Source of the DNA: Casuarina equisetifolia
Lineage: Eukaryota > Streptophyta > Magnoliopsida > Fagales > Casuarinaceae
Assembly (NCBI GenBank): GCA_028551475.1
Contig: CM052355.1
Location: forward strand, 12,512,129-12,576,128
Direction of reading: 5' to 3'
DNA: 64,000 nucleotides
Shown here: piece by piece, positions 48,285 through 60,248 of the stretch
Layout of the letters: every line of letters begins with the position of its first letter
How positions within the stretch are numbered: position 1 is the first letter of the stretch
Translations under genes and position numbers: made by a program
Notes under the pieces: model-generated
The model's database searches: none
What the model saw: the letters and a program-made list of their open reading frames with translations, nothing else
What the model was told of the DNA's origin: nothing

Positions 48285-51200
48285 ATGAATCGTCAAATCC
48301 CACTTAGCGTTGTTCGGAGAGCTTGGTTGCTCTTCCTTGCGCTAATCTTTTGTCTTCTCACTCTCCCCTGGGCAGCTGAAGCCAACAGTGACGAAGATGT
48401 GGGTGTAGGTGTAATCATTGATGTTAATACCCGTATCGGGAAAGAAGAGAAAACAGCCATCGAAATTGCCGCTCAAAACTACAACAAAGTCAAGACTCAG
48501 AGAGTGTCTCTGTATTTCCCGGGCGCACTTAGTTTCGCTTCTGCTGGTAAAGTTGTTTCTACATCTTGTTCGTTTATAATCATATATCTATGTTGGTAAT
48601 AATATAATATAATTGATTTGTCAGAAATTTTGTATAAAAGTGAAACTGATCGAGTTTGAGACGTGGATATTTTTTCTCCTTTTGGAGGAGTCTTAATCCA
48701 TTGGAGTTCATCAATTGATGTCCTAATCTTTCTTTTTGTAACTTATCTACTCCAAATACAACAATTCAATTGCTCGCACAGCCTATTGAAATCAGATATT
48801 AACATTATTGGCCCACAAAAAAACCACTTAAAACATTTAATTGATCAGATGTCTTCACACAGTATATTTATCTTCCTACATGAGGTAAAGGTACAAGCTT
48901 TGTACATATAATTTATTTCTTCATAAAAAAATCGACGAGTTCAGAAAATGGGGGAAAATCATGTATACTTTACAAATTAATTCATTTGATACTTTTGCTC
49001 ATCCCTGTAAGGAGATGTAAAATTAGACTGACTCCTAACAAAAAGCTACTTGAAACTAGTTGGACTACATGTATCATCCTTTAAAGTTATTACAGATTGT
49101 TGGATCTCATCCTTAATATGGGTAGATCATTTCTATTAGGAAATAGAACAGTTCTCTCAGAAAGAAAAAGAAATTGAAAAGAGATAATAACACCATTTTC
49201 ATATAAAGGTATGTTTAAAACCATATTTCTTGAATTTGGAAAGATGCTCTGCCTCCCCCTCTCGCCTCCCATTTCCTTATTAGTGGAGTCCAGCCACCCT
49301 CATATTAATGAAGGGATGATACATACAAACGGGTTATTCATAATTTCTGGATTCCGGTATGTAGTGTTTTCACTGAGAAGCACGGCTTTATTGATTAGTG
49401 AATTTTGAAATATTCATTCATATAATATGCTCTAAATTTACAGGCGAAGGCTCAAAGTTTATGAACTAGATGTCCATCAATAAAGGGAATCTCCCTTTTA
49501 TTTTGTTTGAGGCAAAAGTCTCACTCGAAAATATAGGATTATTAAATATTAACTAAATATGAAAAAATTTCTTTTTAACTTATGACTTATCTTTTGGTTG
49601 GATTATAACCTATTTTTAACAAAATATTAAAGTCAGATTCATTTATTACAACTCTCATTCACCTTTGAACCTAAAATGTATTTAATGTGTAGAGAAGTAT
49701 TAAAGATAAAAGTGTCATATTAAAAAAATAAGATCACTGATAACATTTAAATATTAAAAGTATTCTCTAACTCATGAGTTAGTTTCGAGTTAGGCTACAT
49801 ATTTATTTCTAACATGCTTTTATTAGAAATTGTTTGTTTATCATGAGAATAGAAATTAAATTCCTATTTCTTGATACCAATATTTCCCAACGGTTTACAC
49901 TCATGGAGTTTGTAACTCTGGTTACAGCTGAAGTGATGATCAGGGAGAAAAAGGTGAAAGTAATAATTGGTATGCACACATGGCAGGAAGCAGCTGTAGT
50001 AGCTGATGTTGGAGGTCAAGCTCATGTTCCGATCATTTCATTTGCAGCGCCAGCTATCACTCCAACTCCCGCGCCATCTCGTTGGCCGTTTCTGGTACGA
50101 ATGGCCAAAAATGCATCCGAAGAAATAAATTGTATTGCAGACATTGTTCATGCCTTCAACTGGCGGAGTATCATTGTGATATATGAAGATGAAGCATATG
50201 GTGGTGACTCCGGCAAGTCAGCAATGTTATCTGAGGCTCTTCAAAATGTTGGTTCGGAAATTGAGTACCGGCTGGTTCTCCCACCACTCTCTTTGGTGTC
50301 TGATCCTAAAAAGTCTGTCCAAGAGGAGCTGTCTAAGCTGCATAAAACGCAGTGTCGGGTTTTTATTGTTCTTCAGTCGTCATTAGAGATGGTGACTCAT
50401 TTATTCAGAGAAGCTAAGCAGATGGGACTTGTAGGGAGAGACTCGGCTTGGATTATTACAAAAGGCATTGCGAATTTGCTGGACTCTGTCAACAATTCCG
50501 TCATATCCTCCATGGAAGGTGCATTAGGAATTAAGACTAACTACTCCCCCAGAGACAGTTCAGAATATCAAGATTTTTATGCCCAGTTTCAGAAGATCTT
50601 CAGGACCCAGTATCCGGATGAACATAACTCTGATCCTGGAATTTATGCTCTGCGAGCATACGATAGCATTAGAGTTGTTACCGAAGCAATAGAGAAAATG
50701 CCTAGTAACCATGCTAGTCTAAACTTGATGTTAGAAAATATGTTAGCAAGCAATTTCTCTGGCTTAAGTGGCAAAATACGTTTTGAATCAGGACAGCTTT
50801 CAAACACTCCTACACTGACGATTATAAACGTAGTCGGTAAGACATACAAGGAAATAGACTTTTGGACACCAAAGTTTAGGTTCTCAGGGAGTAGCACAGG
50901 GAAAGGTGAGAAGATGGATCGTAGTGGTAATGTTTTTGATACCCCAAAGTCTTTGGCCGGTCCAGTAGTCTGGCCTGGGAACCTACTACGCACTCCCAGA
51001 GGTTGGGAAATGCCTACTAATAAAAAACCACTAAAAATTGGAGTTCCAGCGAAAGCAACATTTAAGAAGTTTGCAAAGGTTGAGCATGGGGAGACATCGA
51101 ATCAGAACAAATATGATGGTTTCTGCATTCGACTTTTCTTTAAAGTGCTTGAACTTTTGGAGTATGATCTACCTTACAAATTTGAGGCACATAACGGCAC

Positions 51201-54200
51201 CTACGCTGATTTGGTTTATCGTGTCTATAACAAGGTAACACCTTTTTCTTTGCCACTTGCAGTAAGAAGTCCTTAGTCGGTTAAAATTTCAGTATATGGT
51301 TCAATGTATGATGAGATTATATATGACAAAATCTTAGGTTGAACAAGACGATCTTTTAACATGACAAAATCAGCACATATACATATTAACACAAGACTAT
51401 ATAAAGAGCCTTCTCTACATGCTAAGAAAAAATTTGATACAATTAATATATTCATTCTTTTCTTTCACGTTTCAAAAACGGGGAGAAAAATGAGTAAGAT
51501 CGAATTCTCGTCTATCCCCTTTTTCATTGTATTTCTTTGTTTCACGTTTTTGTTTCCCAATTAGAAAACAAAAATTCTTTTCATTCCCAACTCCGCTTTG
51601 ATGCTTCAATCTAGTTTTGGTCTAATCTAATTTGGTCCTAAACTTGATCCAACCTAACCCAAATTGGATTTGATCCCGTTCACTTGAGTCTTGATCTTAT
51701 ACTTCTCATAAATAGAAAAAATTTGCACAACCTTTAGTCACAGTTGACCTTTCCGAGTAGTTCTGATGAAACAAAGTTTTATTCTTGTGTTTTTTATGTA
51801 AAGGTTTCTCCACCTATCCAATAATTAAGGAAAAAATCCAATCCAACTTTCTCTTTATTGTACTTGTGTTGTGCTTTTGCCTGATACAACACCCATTTGT
51901 TCTGTGCTTTTTGTGTTGCTTTCAAAAAAAAAAAAAAAGAACCAACCCAAAAAGACCAAAAAGAGGGAGGTTGCAGGTCAAATTAGTGTTCAACAACTTT
52001 AGCAATTGGCAGATCAAACGAACTTGGTTTGGTACTATTCTTCACTTATCATTCAAATATAGTTGTTTGTTCTAATTATTCTTTTCGATATCCTTTTTGT
52101 TACCTGTAAAGCAAAAGCATGACTCTTTGCTTAACCAATCTGACTAGCGGTTATAGCCTGTTTTTATAGTTTATTGTTTTGCATTTCCTTTTCCTTTATA
52201 TGGTTAGGATTAGCTCTGATTACAATGTATGCTTGTCATGTTGGGCGAAAGAAAGTCTTATGATGCTGCCATCGGCGACATAACTATACTCACCAGCCGG
52301 TTGCAATATGTGGATTTTACTCTTCCGTATACTGAGTCAGGTTTGGCAATTATAATTCCGGTGAAACCTCAAAGATCACCATTCACGTTTGCCAGGCCCT
52401 TCACCTGGAGAATGTGGCTGGTGACTGGTGTCATCCTAATGTACACGATGATCATTGTTTGGTTCCTAGAGCGCCAATCCAGTCCAGATTTTGGTGGCCC
52501 ATGGAAGAATCAAATCAGCAATGCACTTTGGTTCACCTTCTCCTCTCTATTCTTTGCTCATAGTAAGTATCCCAATGACATTTTATTATGCTTTGAAGAA
52601 GTTAACTATAGGCAGCAATCAATCCAATATTGCTTGACTGCAATCTAAAAGTGTTGGATAGTGACATTATCCATTTTTTGCCTAACATAATTCACTTGCA
52701 ATCTCGTTTCCAATGTTTATTTGAATCTATCTAAGTGAGTGTGAGATCCATTCTTTGAAGCATAAACTACAACTTTAAATTGGCTAAACATATCTCCACT
52801 GTTAGGTTTGGAGTAAATTAATAAACGTAAATATGTAAACTATCATGTTCACATTATGGGTAGATTGTAGGCTTTCTTACTCCTATCTAGTTAGGGTTTC
52901 CTTGGTGATAGTATAAAAGGAAATACTATGAGAAAATCTGGTTATGAGGGTGAATGAGGTTAGTATCATAGACAAAAAGAAAATAGAGATTTTTTGGTGT
53001 ACATTATAATTCTCCTCATCATAGTGAATAATTGCTTCTTAAGCCAAGGATGTAAGAATTATCTTAAACCTCGTACCTTTCATGTCTTTTGTTAACTAAT
53101 ATTCTCTTTGTGTGTGTGTGTGTGTGGTAAGATCCTAGGAGATTTCATGAGTTTTTTTTTAATAAACTAGTATTAGAGCCTTGGTTCTTAAATTAGGGCC
53201 AAGGCTTATTCTTCGTTAAGCAGTTAGTAGAAGAACAATTATTTAGTGTGAACTTAGCACACCACACACAAGAGAGAAGTTGTGGACAAAGATTTCATTC
53301 AAAAAAGCCTTTTGTTGAACACTTGGCATATAAAAACATAGAGAGATCAAAATTGGTGATTGAGATACGGATTTTTTCCCTTTCACTCATATGAGTGATT
53401 TCTATCTTCATAGTGGTTAGAAAGTGCTAGATTTGGTCAAACTATTGAACAAAGATTTATGGGTTGCATTGAACCTAAATGGTCAAAAAGGTAATCCTTA
53501 ATTCGTCTCTTGTTTGTTCATTTTATGGAGCAAATAGGTATTTTCTAGATTTGTGGGAAGCCGATCTATAGATTTGGTGTCTTTGACCTATCAAAAACTC
53601 ATAGTGAAATGATAGAAATCAGTAAAGATTAACAATGGTAGAAGCAAGTATGTTGACTTAAGATTTGACCCATTAAACCAATTATGAGTTAACCTGGGAA
53701 CATGAGCCCATAAACTGGACCTAAAAACCTAGTCCAGCCTGAAATCTGAACCTAGTTCTTAACCTAGTTTGTCAACCTAGAGCATGCATTACACATGCCT
53801 CTTAGGTCGCTCACATCTGACACATGCACAACTACTACCCCCAAAGGTACATTACCACACACAAGACCATGCATGACTTATTACACAACATGTAAACTAC
53901 ATGCAATGAATAGATTTTCTTCAAGTATTTTTTGCACCAATTTATGCAGTGTTTTTGTGATTTTTTGGAGATATTTTGATAGTTATTTAGGCGTAATTAA
54001 TTGGTTGTTTTGGTCAAATTATTTGGTATTTTTTGAAAGGTATTTTCATAATTTTTCAATTTTGATTTCTGTTTAAAGAGGAAGTCAAAAAGAATTTTTT
54101 TTTATTATGATAAAGGATATGAATACTTCTGATAAAGGTGTGGTTATATTAAATTTTTCTAATTTTCAAACTTGGAAGATGCAAATGAAAGATTATCTAA

Positions 54201-57200
54201 TTAGTAAAGTTATGTATGATGCTATAAAAGGGAATTCGACTAGATTTGAAAAGCTAACCAATAAAGATTAGGAGAAGTTGAACAAGAAAACTATTTCTCA
54301 AATCAAACAATTTGTAAAATAAAATAAAATTTTGTTAAGGACAATATTGATCACCATATTACAAAAAGAATTAAAGCAAGTGAGTTACGGAAGACGCTCA
54401 AGGCTCTTTATGAATGCAATACTCCTTAGAATAAGGTTTTCCTATCCAAGAAGTTAATCAATTTGAAATACAAGGTAGGATGGTCAATGATAGAGCTCTT
54501 GAGTGAGTTTAAGTCATTGGTGAATTAGTTGGCAATAGTAAAAATTATTTTGGAAGATAAATTACAAGTAATGTTATTGTTAAGTTACTTGACAACTAGT
54601 AAAGATTTGTTGTCACTTTCACCAACATAGCACTAGATGGCATTTTGAGTATGAAGATAGTTCATAAAAGTTTGCTTAATGAAGAAATCAAAGTAAATGA
54701 GCAAGAATCATCCCAACATATAGAAGTATTAGTTATAAAAATGAAGGGATAGAAGCAAATATTAAGATAAAAATAGAGACATAAGTAAAAGCAAAGGTAA
54801 AAGCAAAGCACCAAATTTTAATAGTCACGTAAAGTATCATGTTTAAGGAAAGATGTTAAGTACTATCATTTTGGTAAGTCTATCCATTAAAAGAGAGATT
54901 GTAGAAAGCTCAAAGAAGAAGAATAAAAAAATGAAGAAAAGGAAGTTGAAAAAAAAGATAATTGTAACTACATCTGGTATTAAGGATAGTATGATTTTTT
55001 ATGATCCTCACATCAATATATCATGTCAGGTGTCATCTTAAATTGTTAACATAAGTGTCTTCTTTCATGTTACCACACATGAAAAGTTCTTCATATCCTA
55101 TATAAGTGATGCTTTTGGGTGCATTAGCTTAGAAAATAATACACAAGCAAAGACAATTGGCATAAGAGATGTAGTCTTCGAAACTAATGTTGAATGTAAG
55201 CACAATGGGGTTGCAAAACAAATGAATAGAACTATTGTTAAAAGGATCAAGTATATGCTTTCACATTATAGATTACTTTAGTCATTTTGGGGTAAAGCAA
55301 TATATACTACAATAAATCTTATTAACTTATCTCATTCAATTCCATTGGAAGGTGATCTACCTAAAAAAGTATGGACTAACAAGGAGGTTTCTTTTAAATA
55401 CTTGAAAGTGTTTGGTTGTAAGATGGTTGTTCACATTTCTAAGGATGAGAGAATAAATTTGATGATAGAGATCAAGATTGCATTTTCTTGGGCTATGGAC
55501 ATGATAAGTTTGGATATAAATTGTGGGCTACAATGAAACTTATCAAAAGCAAAGATGTTATTTTCTTTAAATATTAGACTATTGAAAATCTTAAGAGGAC
55601 TAAGTCAATAATTTATTAATGAAGGTCTTAAGGATATGTCAAGAGGGAACTACACAAAAAGAGTTATTTAAAGATGTAGTAAGTGAAAAAGTTCATAATT
55701 AATGACGAATCTAGAGGACATGTTAAAAATCATCTCACTGAGTCATCAGCCCAACCCCTAATGAGAAAATCTACCAAAAAGCATTAGCTTTCATTGAAAT
55801 ATCCACCACATGAGTATTTGATGTTGATTAAGAGAGGAGAATTGCAATACTATGAGGAAGTTAATGAATGTGAGCACAAAGGGGAATGGAAGAAAGTAAT
55901 GGAAGAAAAGATGAATTCCTTGCAAAAGAACCACCACTTTTGACCTTGTAGCACTACTTAAAAGTATAGAGTACTTAAGAATAAGTAGGTGTACAAGCTG
56001 AAGTCAAAAGAAAATAATTCACCATCAAGGTACAAGACATGGTTGGTTATAAAGGGTTATGATCATAAGAAAGTATTAACTTTGAGGAGATTTTTCACAT
56101 GTGGTGAAGATGTCATATATTAAAGTTGTTCTTGGTTTGTCTACTAGTCTAAGCTTAGAGATAGAATAGCTTGATGTGAAGACTACATTCCTTTATGGAG
56201 ATTTAAAAGAAAAGATTATATGGAAAAACCTAAGGGCCTCATAAAGAAAGGCAAGGAGATTCTTATATGTTAGTTGAAGAAGAGCTTATAAGGCTTAAAA
56301 CAAGCATGTTGTTAATGGTACAAGAAATTTAAGTCATCCATGTTGAAATATAGTTATAACAAGACTAGCTTAGATCATTACATGTTTGTGAAACACTTTG
56401 CAAGTGGTGATTTCATCATTTTGCTCTCATATGTTGATAATATGTTAATTGTTGCTTAAGAGATTAAAAAAATTACTAAGCTGAAGAAAGATCTAAGCAA
56501 GTCTTTCATGATAAAAGATTTGGCACCAAAAAGCAAATTCTTGGTATGGAAATTAAATGTGATAAAACAAAAATGTAGAAGTTATAGCTATCTTAGGAGA
56601 GGTACATAAAAAAGGCACTTCAGAGATTTAACATAAACAGGGCAAAAGCAATAAGCACTCTACTTGTAAGTCATTTTAAGTTGAACTAAGAAAGAGAATC
56701 CTAAAAGTAAGAATGAGATTGAACACATGAAGAAAATACCTTATACATCTATGGATGGTAGTTTGTTGTATACTGCAATAAGCACTAAACTTGATATTGT
56801 TGATGCAATTGTGTTAGTCATTTTCTTTCAAATCTTTGTAAAGAATATTAGGAAGTTGTGAAGTGGATACTCACATACTTTAAAGGAACTACTAAGTTGA
56901 CTTTGTACTTTAATAATGATGAACTTGTATTGGCTAGATACACATTTGCGAATCTATATAGTAACCATGATGAGAGAAGGTCTACAATAAGCTATATGCT
57001 CACCTTTACAAGTGAAGTAGTTTCATGGCAATTTAGGTTATAGGATTGTGTTACCTTGTTTATAACAAAAGTGAAGTATATAGCAATCACTAAGGGCAAA
57101 AAAGAAGTTATGTGGATGAAGACATTTCTTCAAGAACTTAGTATAAATCAAGGGATAGTTATCTTCTTCATCATAGTGGATAATTGCTTCTTAGGTCAGG

Positions 57201-58765
57201 GACATAGGAATTATCTCAAATCTCATAATTCTTATATGTCTTTTCTTAACTAATGTTATCTTTATGTTTGCGGTAAGATTTTGAGTTTGAGATTCACAAG
57301 TTCGTTTTTAACACCTACCTACCCCAAAAAAATATGTGGTTGAAAGATATGTAGTTAAAGAAGAATATCAACACAGCAAAAGGTTACCTTAGAAAGCGTG
57401 AGTTTTGTCTTTTGGAAAAAGTATGGTTAAATGTTGTGACAATGCTTTTGAATAGAATAAAGGTTCCTTTACTTAAGTTGAAAGCACTAATACCACATGG
57501 TTTCATGTTGTAGGGGAAAGAATCCACAACAACTTAACACGTTTGGTCGTGGCAATGTGGCTCTTTGTCGTATTGATCCTAAACTCGAGCTACACTGCAA
57601 GTCTGTCGTCAATGCTCACTGTGCAAAAACTGCAACCAAACATAGATATTGAGTGGTTGAAAAGGAATGAAGTAAAAGTTGGTTGTAGTTGTAGTGGCAA
57701 CTCCTACGTACGGAAGTATATGGAAAATGTGCTTGAGTTCAAGTCAGAGAATATAGTGAACATCCACAGCGAGAACGACTACGCAAATGAACTAGAAAGA
57801 AACAATATAGTTGCTGCCATCCTTGAAGTCCCATATGAGAAACTTTTCCTCAATAACCATTGCAAGGGATACACTGGCGTCACAAGTTCCATCAGATTCG
57901 GAGGATTTGGCTATGTGAGTGGTAACTGAAACATTACAAAAAAGATTGAAAACTGCATGACATTTTTGAGTTATTCCCTCTTCTCCACAGCCATTTCCAT
58001 GCACACCCGCATCCACACCTAAACCTACCATTAAAATAATTCTTACAAAAAATAATGTGCATAATGCATTAAAGTTTTGTCCACTAAAGAAAAATAACTC
58101 TTGGTATGATAATTTTCATGCATTTATGACTATAAAATTAAATTATATGTCCACAAGTTAACCCATTAAGCAAAGAAAAATTGTCCTTTTCTTTTCTTTT
58201 CTTTGAGATTGGCAAAGGGAGATTTTGATTTCAACTTAGACAAGGCCTATTGACAATAGTCTTTTTTGCTCTTATCACCCTTGGGGAAATATTCTTAGAA
58301 GTAAAAATCTTCGTCAAAGTACTACTAAAAATAAAAGAACTAATGTCAATCTTCTTTTTCCTCACTCAGGCCTTCCAAAAAGGCTCGCCATTTGTCAGGG
58401 ATTTTTCTAAAGCCATTCTACAACTATTACAGAAAGGAGATTTAAAGTCATTAGAAGACGAATGGTTAACTCCTTCAGATGAGTGTGCAACCAACATAAC
58501 TTCCAATAAACATGCAAGCTTGAGCCTCCGGAGCTTTTGGATGCTCTATTTACTATATTTCAGCACCTCTACAATTTGTCTTCTGCTATCGCTTTTCCAA
58601 TCATTGATAGATCATTGGCGAAATCAAGATGCTCATGAAGGAAACTACACTCCTATTGATATTTGGAAGAAGGTGGCCGAACTAGGAAGATACTTGAATA
58701 TCAAGCATCCACGAACAGCTCCAACTTTGGCAGACAAAGATAACAATTTGGAAGACAACTGTTGA
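48285..58765 (+). CDS. GLR-D: glutamate receptor-like cation channel, open frame
   Basis: Five exons: 48285-48546, 49928-51234, 52256-52562, 57514-57914 and 58370-58765. GT..AG borders and phases 1,0,1,0 give 890 codons plus stop without a break. Domains: a signal peptide (about 1-31), an amino-terminal binding domain to about 430, a WPGN linker, the first ligand lobe with the conserved arginine in SRLQYVDF, M1, a pore loop ([11 protein letters not shown]), the gate helix with [13 protein letters not shown], the second lobe, M4 ([19 protein letters not shown]) and a tail that differs from GLR-C. The role inferred from the family is an amino-acid-gated calcium-permeable channel. It differs from GLR-C in a GCSCSGNS cysteine cluster in the second lobe. 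Intron 3 is about 4.95 kb and holds Copia-3, so efficient splicing is not assured. A possible polyadenylation signal AATAAA lies at 58825-58830. Confidence 0.9.
48655..49710 (+). other. Extra ~1 kb in GLR-D intron 1, absent from GLR-B
   Basis: GLR-B intron 1 passes directly from AAGTGAAATTGATTAAGTT to the words GTCTCATATTAAAAA. GLR-D has about 1.05 kb between the matching points. No coding domain or clear terminal repeats are seen. It is either an insertion in GLR-D or a deletion in GLR-B. Confidence 0.55.
52800..53164 (+). repeat. Copia-3 5' LTR
   Basis: About 365 bp. Its last part (CATCATAGTG.ATAATTGCTTCTTA onward to GGTAAGAT) matches 57158-57313. It contains a (TG)n run at 53109-53126 that the right LTR lacks. 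Confidence 0.8.
54106..57157 (+). pseudogene. Copia-3 gag-pol remnants
   Basis: Gag is at about 54106-54830 ([17 protein letters not shown]). Integrase is at about 55180-55540 ([13 protein letters not shown], then [13 protein letters not shown] and [10 protein letters not shown]). RT is at about 55870-56560, with degraded WLVIKGYD and GLKQA segments. The active-site YVDD box reads YVDN near 56431. RNase H is at about 56740-57150 and then runs directly into the middle of the right LTR. Frameshifts and stops are many. Confidence 0.8.
57158..57313 (+). repeat. Copia-3 3' LTR, 5'-truncated
   Basis: Matches only the last part of 52800-53164. The first roughly 200 bp are missing and RNase H coding sequence abuts directly, which indicates an internal deletion. 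Confidence 0.75.
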
Positions 58766-58824
58766 GCTTGGAAATATATCAAGAACCAAAGAAGCACTGC
58801 TATTTAGGCATATATATGTATTCA

Positions 58825-58830
58825 AATAAA
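58825..58830 (+). terminator. Possible polyadenylation signal of GLR-D
   Basis: AATAAA lies 60 bases after the GLR-D stop codon. It is a plausible near-upstream element, but such hexamers are common in AT-rich DNA. Confidence 0.35.
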
Positions 58831-60123
58831 GTGTAAGTTTAAATGAATGTTTTTTAGGTGTCAGTTCATGATTACTATTGATGCATAATGCAGTTTACTA
58901 TGGACTTATATGCATGATAAGAATAGAAGAATGCCTCACTACCAATTTGTTTATCACACACATGTTTGACTAAAGTGGAGATATAAAACCTTGAGATAAA
59001 GAAGGGAAAGCATTGTAACTACAAAAACTTACTACAGAATAGTACAGAATGGGGAGCTGTAGGATGAAAAAAAGCTAGGAAGAATGGGCATCCATACCTT
59101 ACGACATGCAAACCTTCCGCTGCAAAAGATAGGTCCATGTTATGCGTTGCTTTTTCATTATATGGTTATGTTGTATTCTTAAAAGTTTAATGGATCTTAT
59201 TATATTTCTCTATAATTTATAGATGTGGAATTTGATAAGTCCCAATCGGTTTCTTAACCTTATTTTAATAAAATGAACTTGGGTGTGATTGTTTATAGTT
59301 CTAGAGGAAGTTGTCTTATAATTCAATGAGTTAATAATAGTACAGCTTTTGATTCTTACAAACTACACAAATGAAGTTCACATTCAAGTCATAATGCAAG
59401 AATTATTTGTGTTACTCGATCTCTTTTTAATACTCATTTTTATCACCACAATATTTAGACGAATGAACTTATGTGTTTCAGGTAGTGGTTTTGACTTTGT
59501 GATATGGTATTAAAGCCTAGTTTTGTTGTATATTTGTTATGCTTCATGCTCAAGCTATTGTGAAAGCAACTAGTTTTAAATAGATTTCGTATGGATAAAC
59601 ATATTGATTCATTACACATCTTAAACATGTTTCAAATGGACCTTTGTACTTTGGAAAAACAAGAAAGTTACTAACATTATTTGAATATTGAGTTTTGCTA
59701 GACTATCATTTTTTATTTATTAATAGGTTGCAAGATTTGTGACAACTAGTGATGTGGTAAAACTTATGAATAAAAAAGAATGGTTATATAGAAGCACAGC
59801 ACAGTATTCATTGAAGTTTTAGAGATTATGCTAGGAATACCTTTCTAAATGAGAGATTGATGTTAGGTAGCAACTATGGGTTGTTAGACTTTAAAGATAA
59901 ATTGTAACTTCTGTTGTATATATTGCAATTTGATGTGCAGAACTTGTGGAAGTGCCTAGACCGTGTGGTCCTTGTAATGGTAGGCTTATGTAACTTAGGT
60001 AGGGAATAGGAAATAGGTAAGGCCCATGACACAAAATGTGAGTGTATCTTTTATAAAAGGTTAGGAAAAGGTTCTAGAAAGGGAGTCTATGATCTCACCT
60101 CAATGTAATAGAGTGAACATGTT
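58831..60123 (+). other. Intergenic, probable retroelement traces, no gene
   Basis: At about 59502-59515 the words TGGTATTAAAGCC resemble a copia/gypsy primer site, so the sequence to the left may be an LTR. No protein domain could be assigned on either strand. Confidence 0.4.
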
Positions 60124-60248
60124 AGGGCTCCGTTTTAAGCTCAATGTCATCTTTCTTTGTTGAGTATAATTTCTTCACCATTTCTCCGCGAAGATGTGTC
60201 CATCCAAATCCTTGTGGGGATTTCATGCTCGAAGGCCTTACCACCAAA
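60124..60248 (+). repeat. LTR fragment related to the GLR-B solo LTR
   Basis: GGGCTCC.TTTT.AGCTCAA, TTTC.TTGTTG-like, TTCTTCACCATT, AAGA.GTGTCC.TCC.AATCC and GATTTC.TGCTC.AAGGCC recur in the same order as in 15738-15860. The upstream and downstream parts do not align clearly. Confidence 0.7.

Larger units (their letters stand above)
52800..57313 (+). mobile_element. Copia-3: decayed Ty1/copia element in GLR-D intron 3
   Basis: GLR-B intron 3 is continuous where GLR-D holds this 4.5-kb insert. The left LTR begins TGTTAGGTTTGG. A primer-site variant TAGTATTAGAGCC follows at 53168. The right LTR is shortened and ends TTTTTAACA at 57313. Gag, integrase, RT and RNase H remnants lie between in copia order. 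It lies in sense to the gene. The flanks TCCAC and CCTAC may be a decayed target duplication. Confidence 0.85.
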
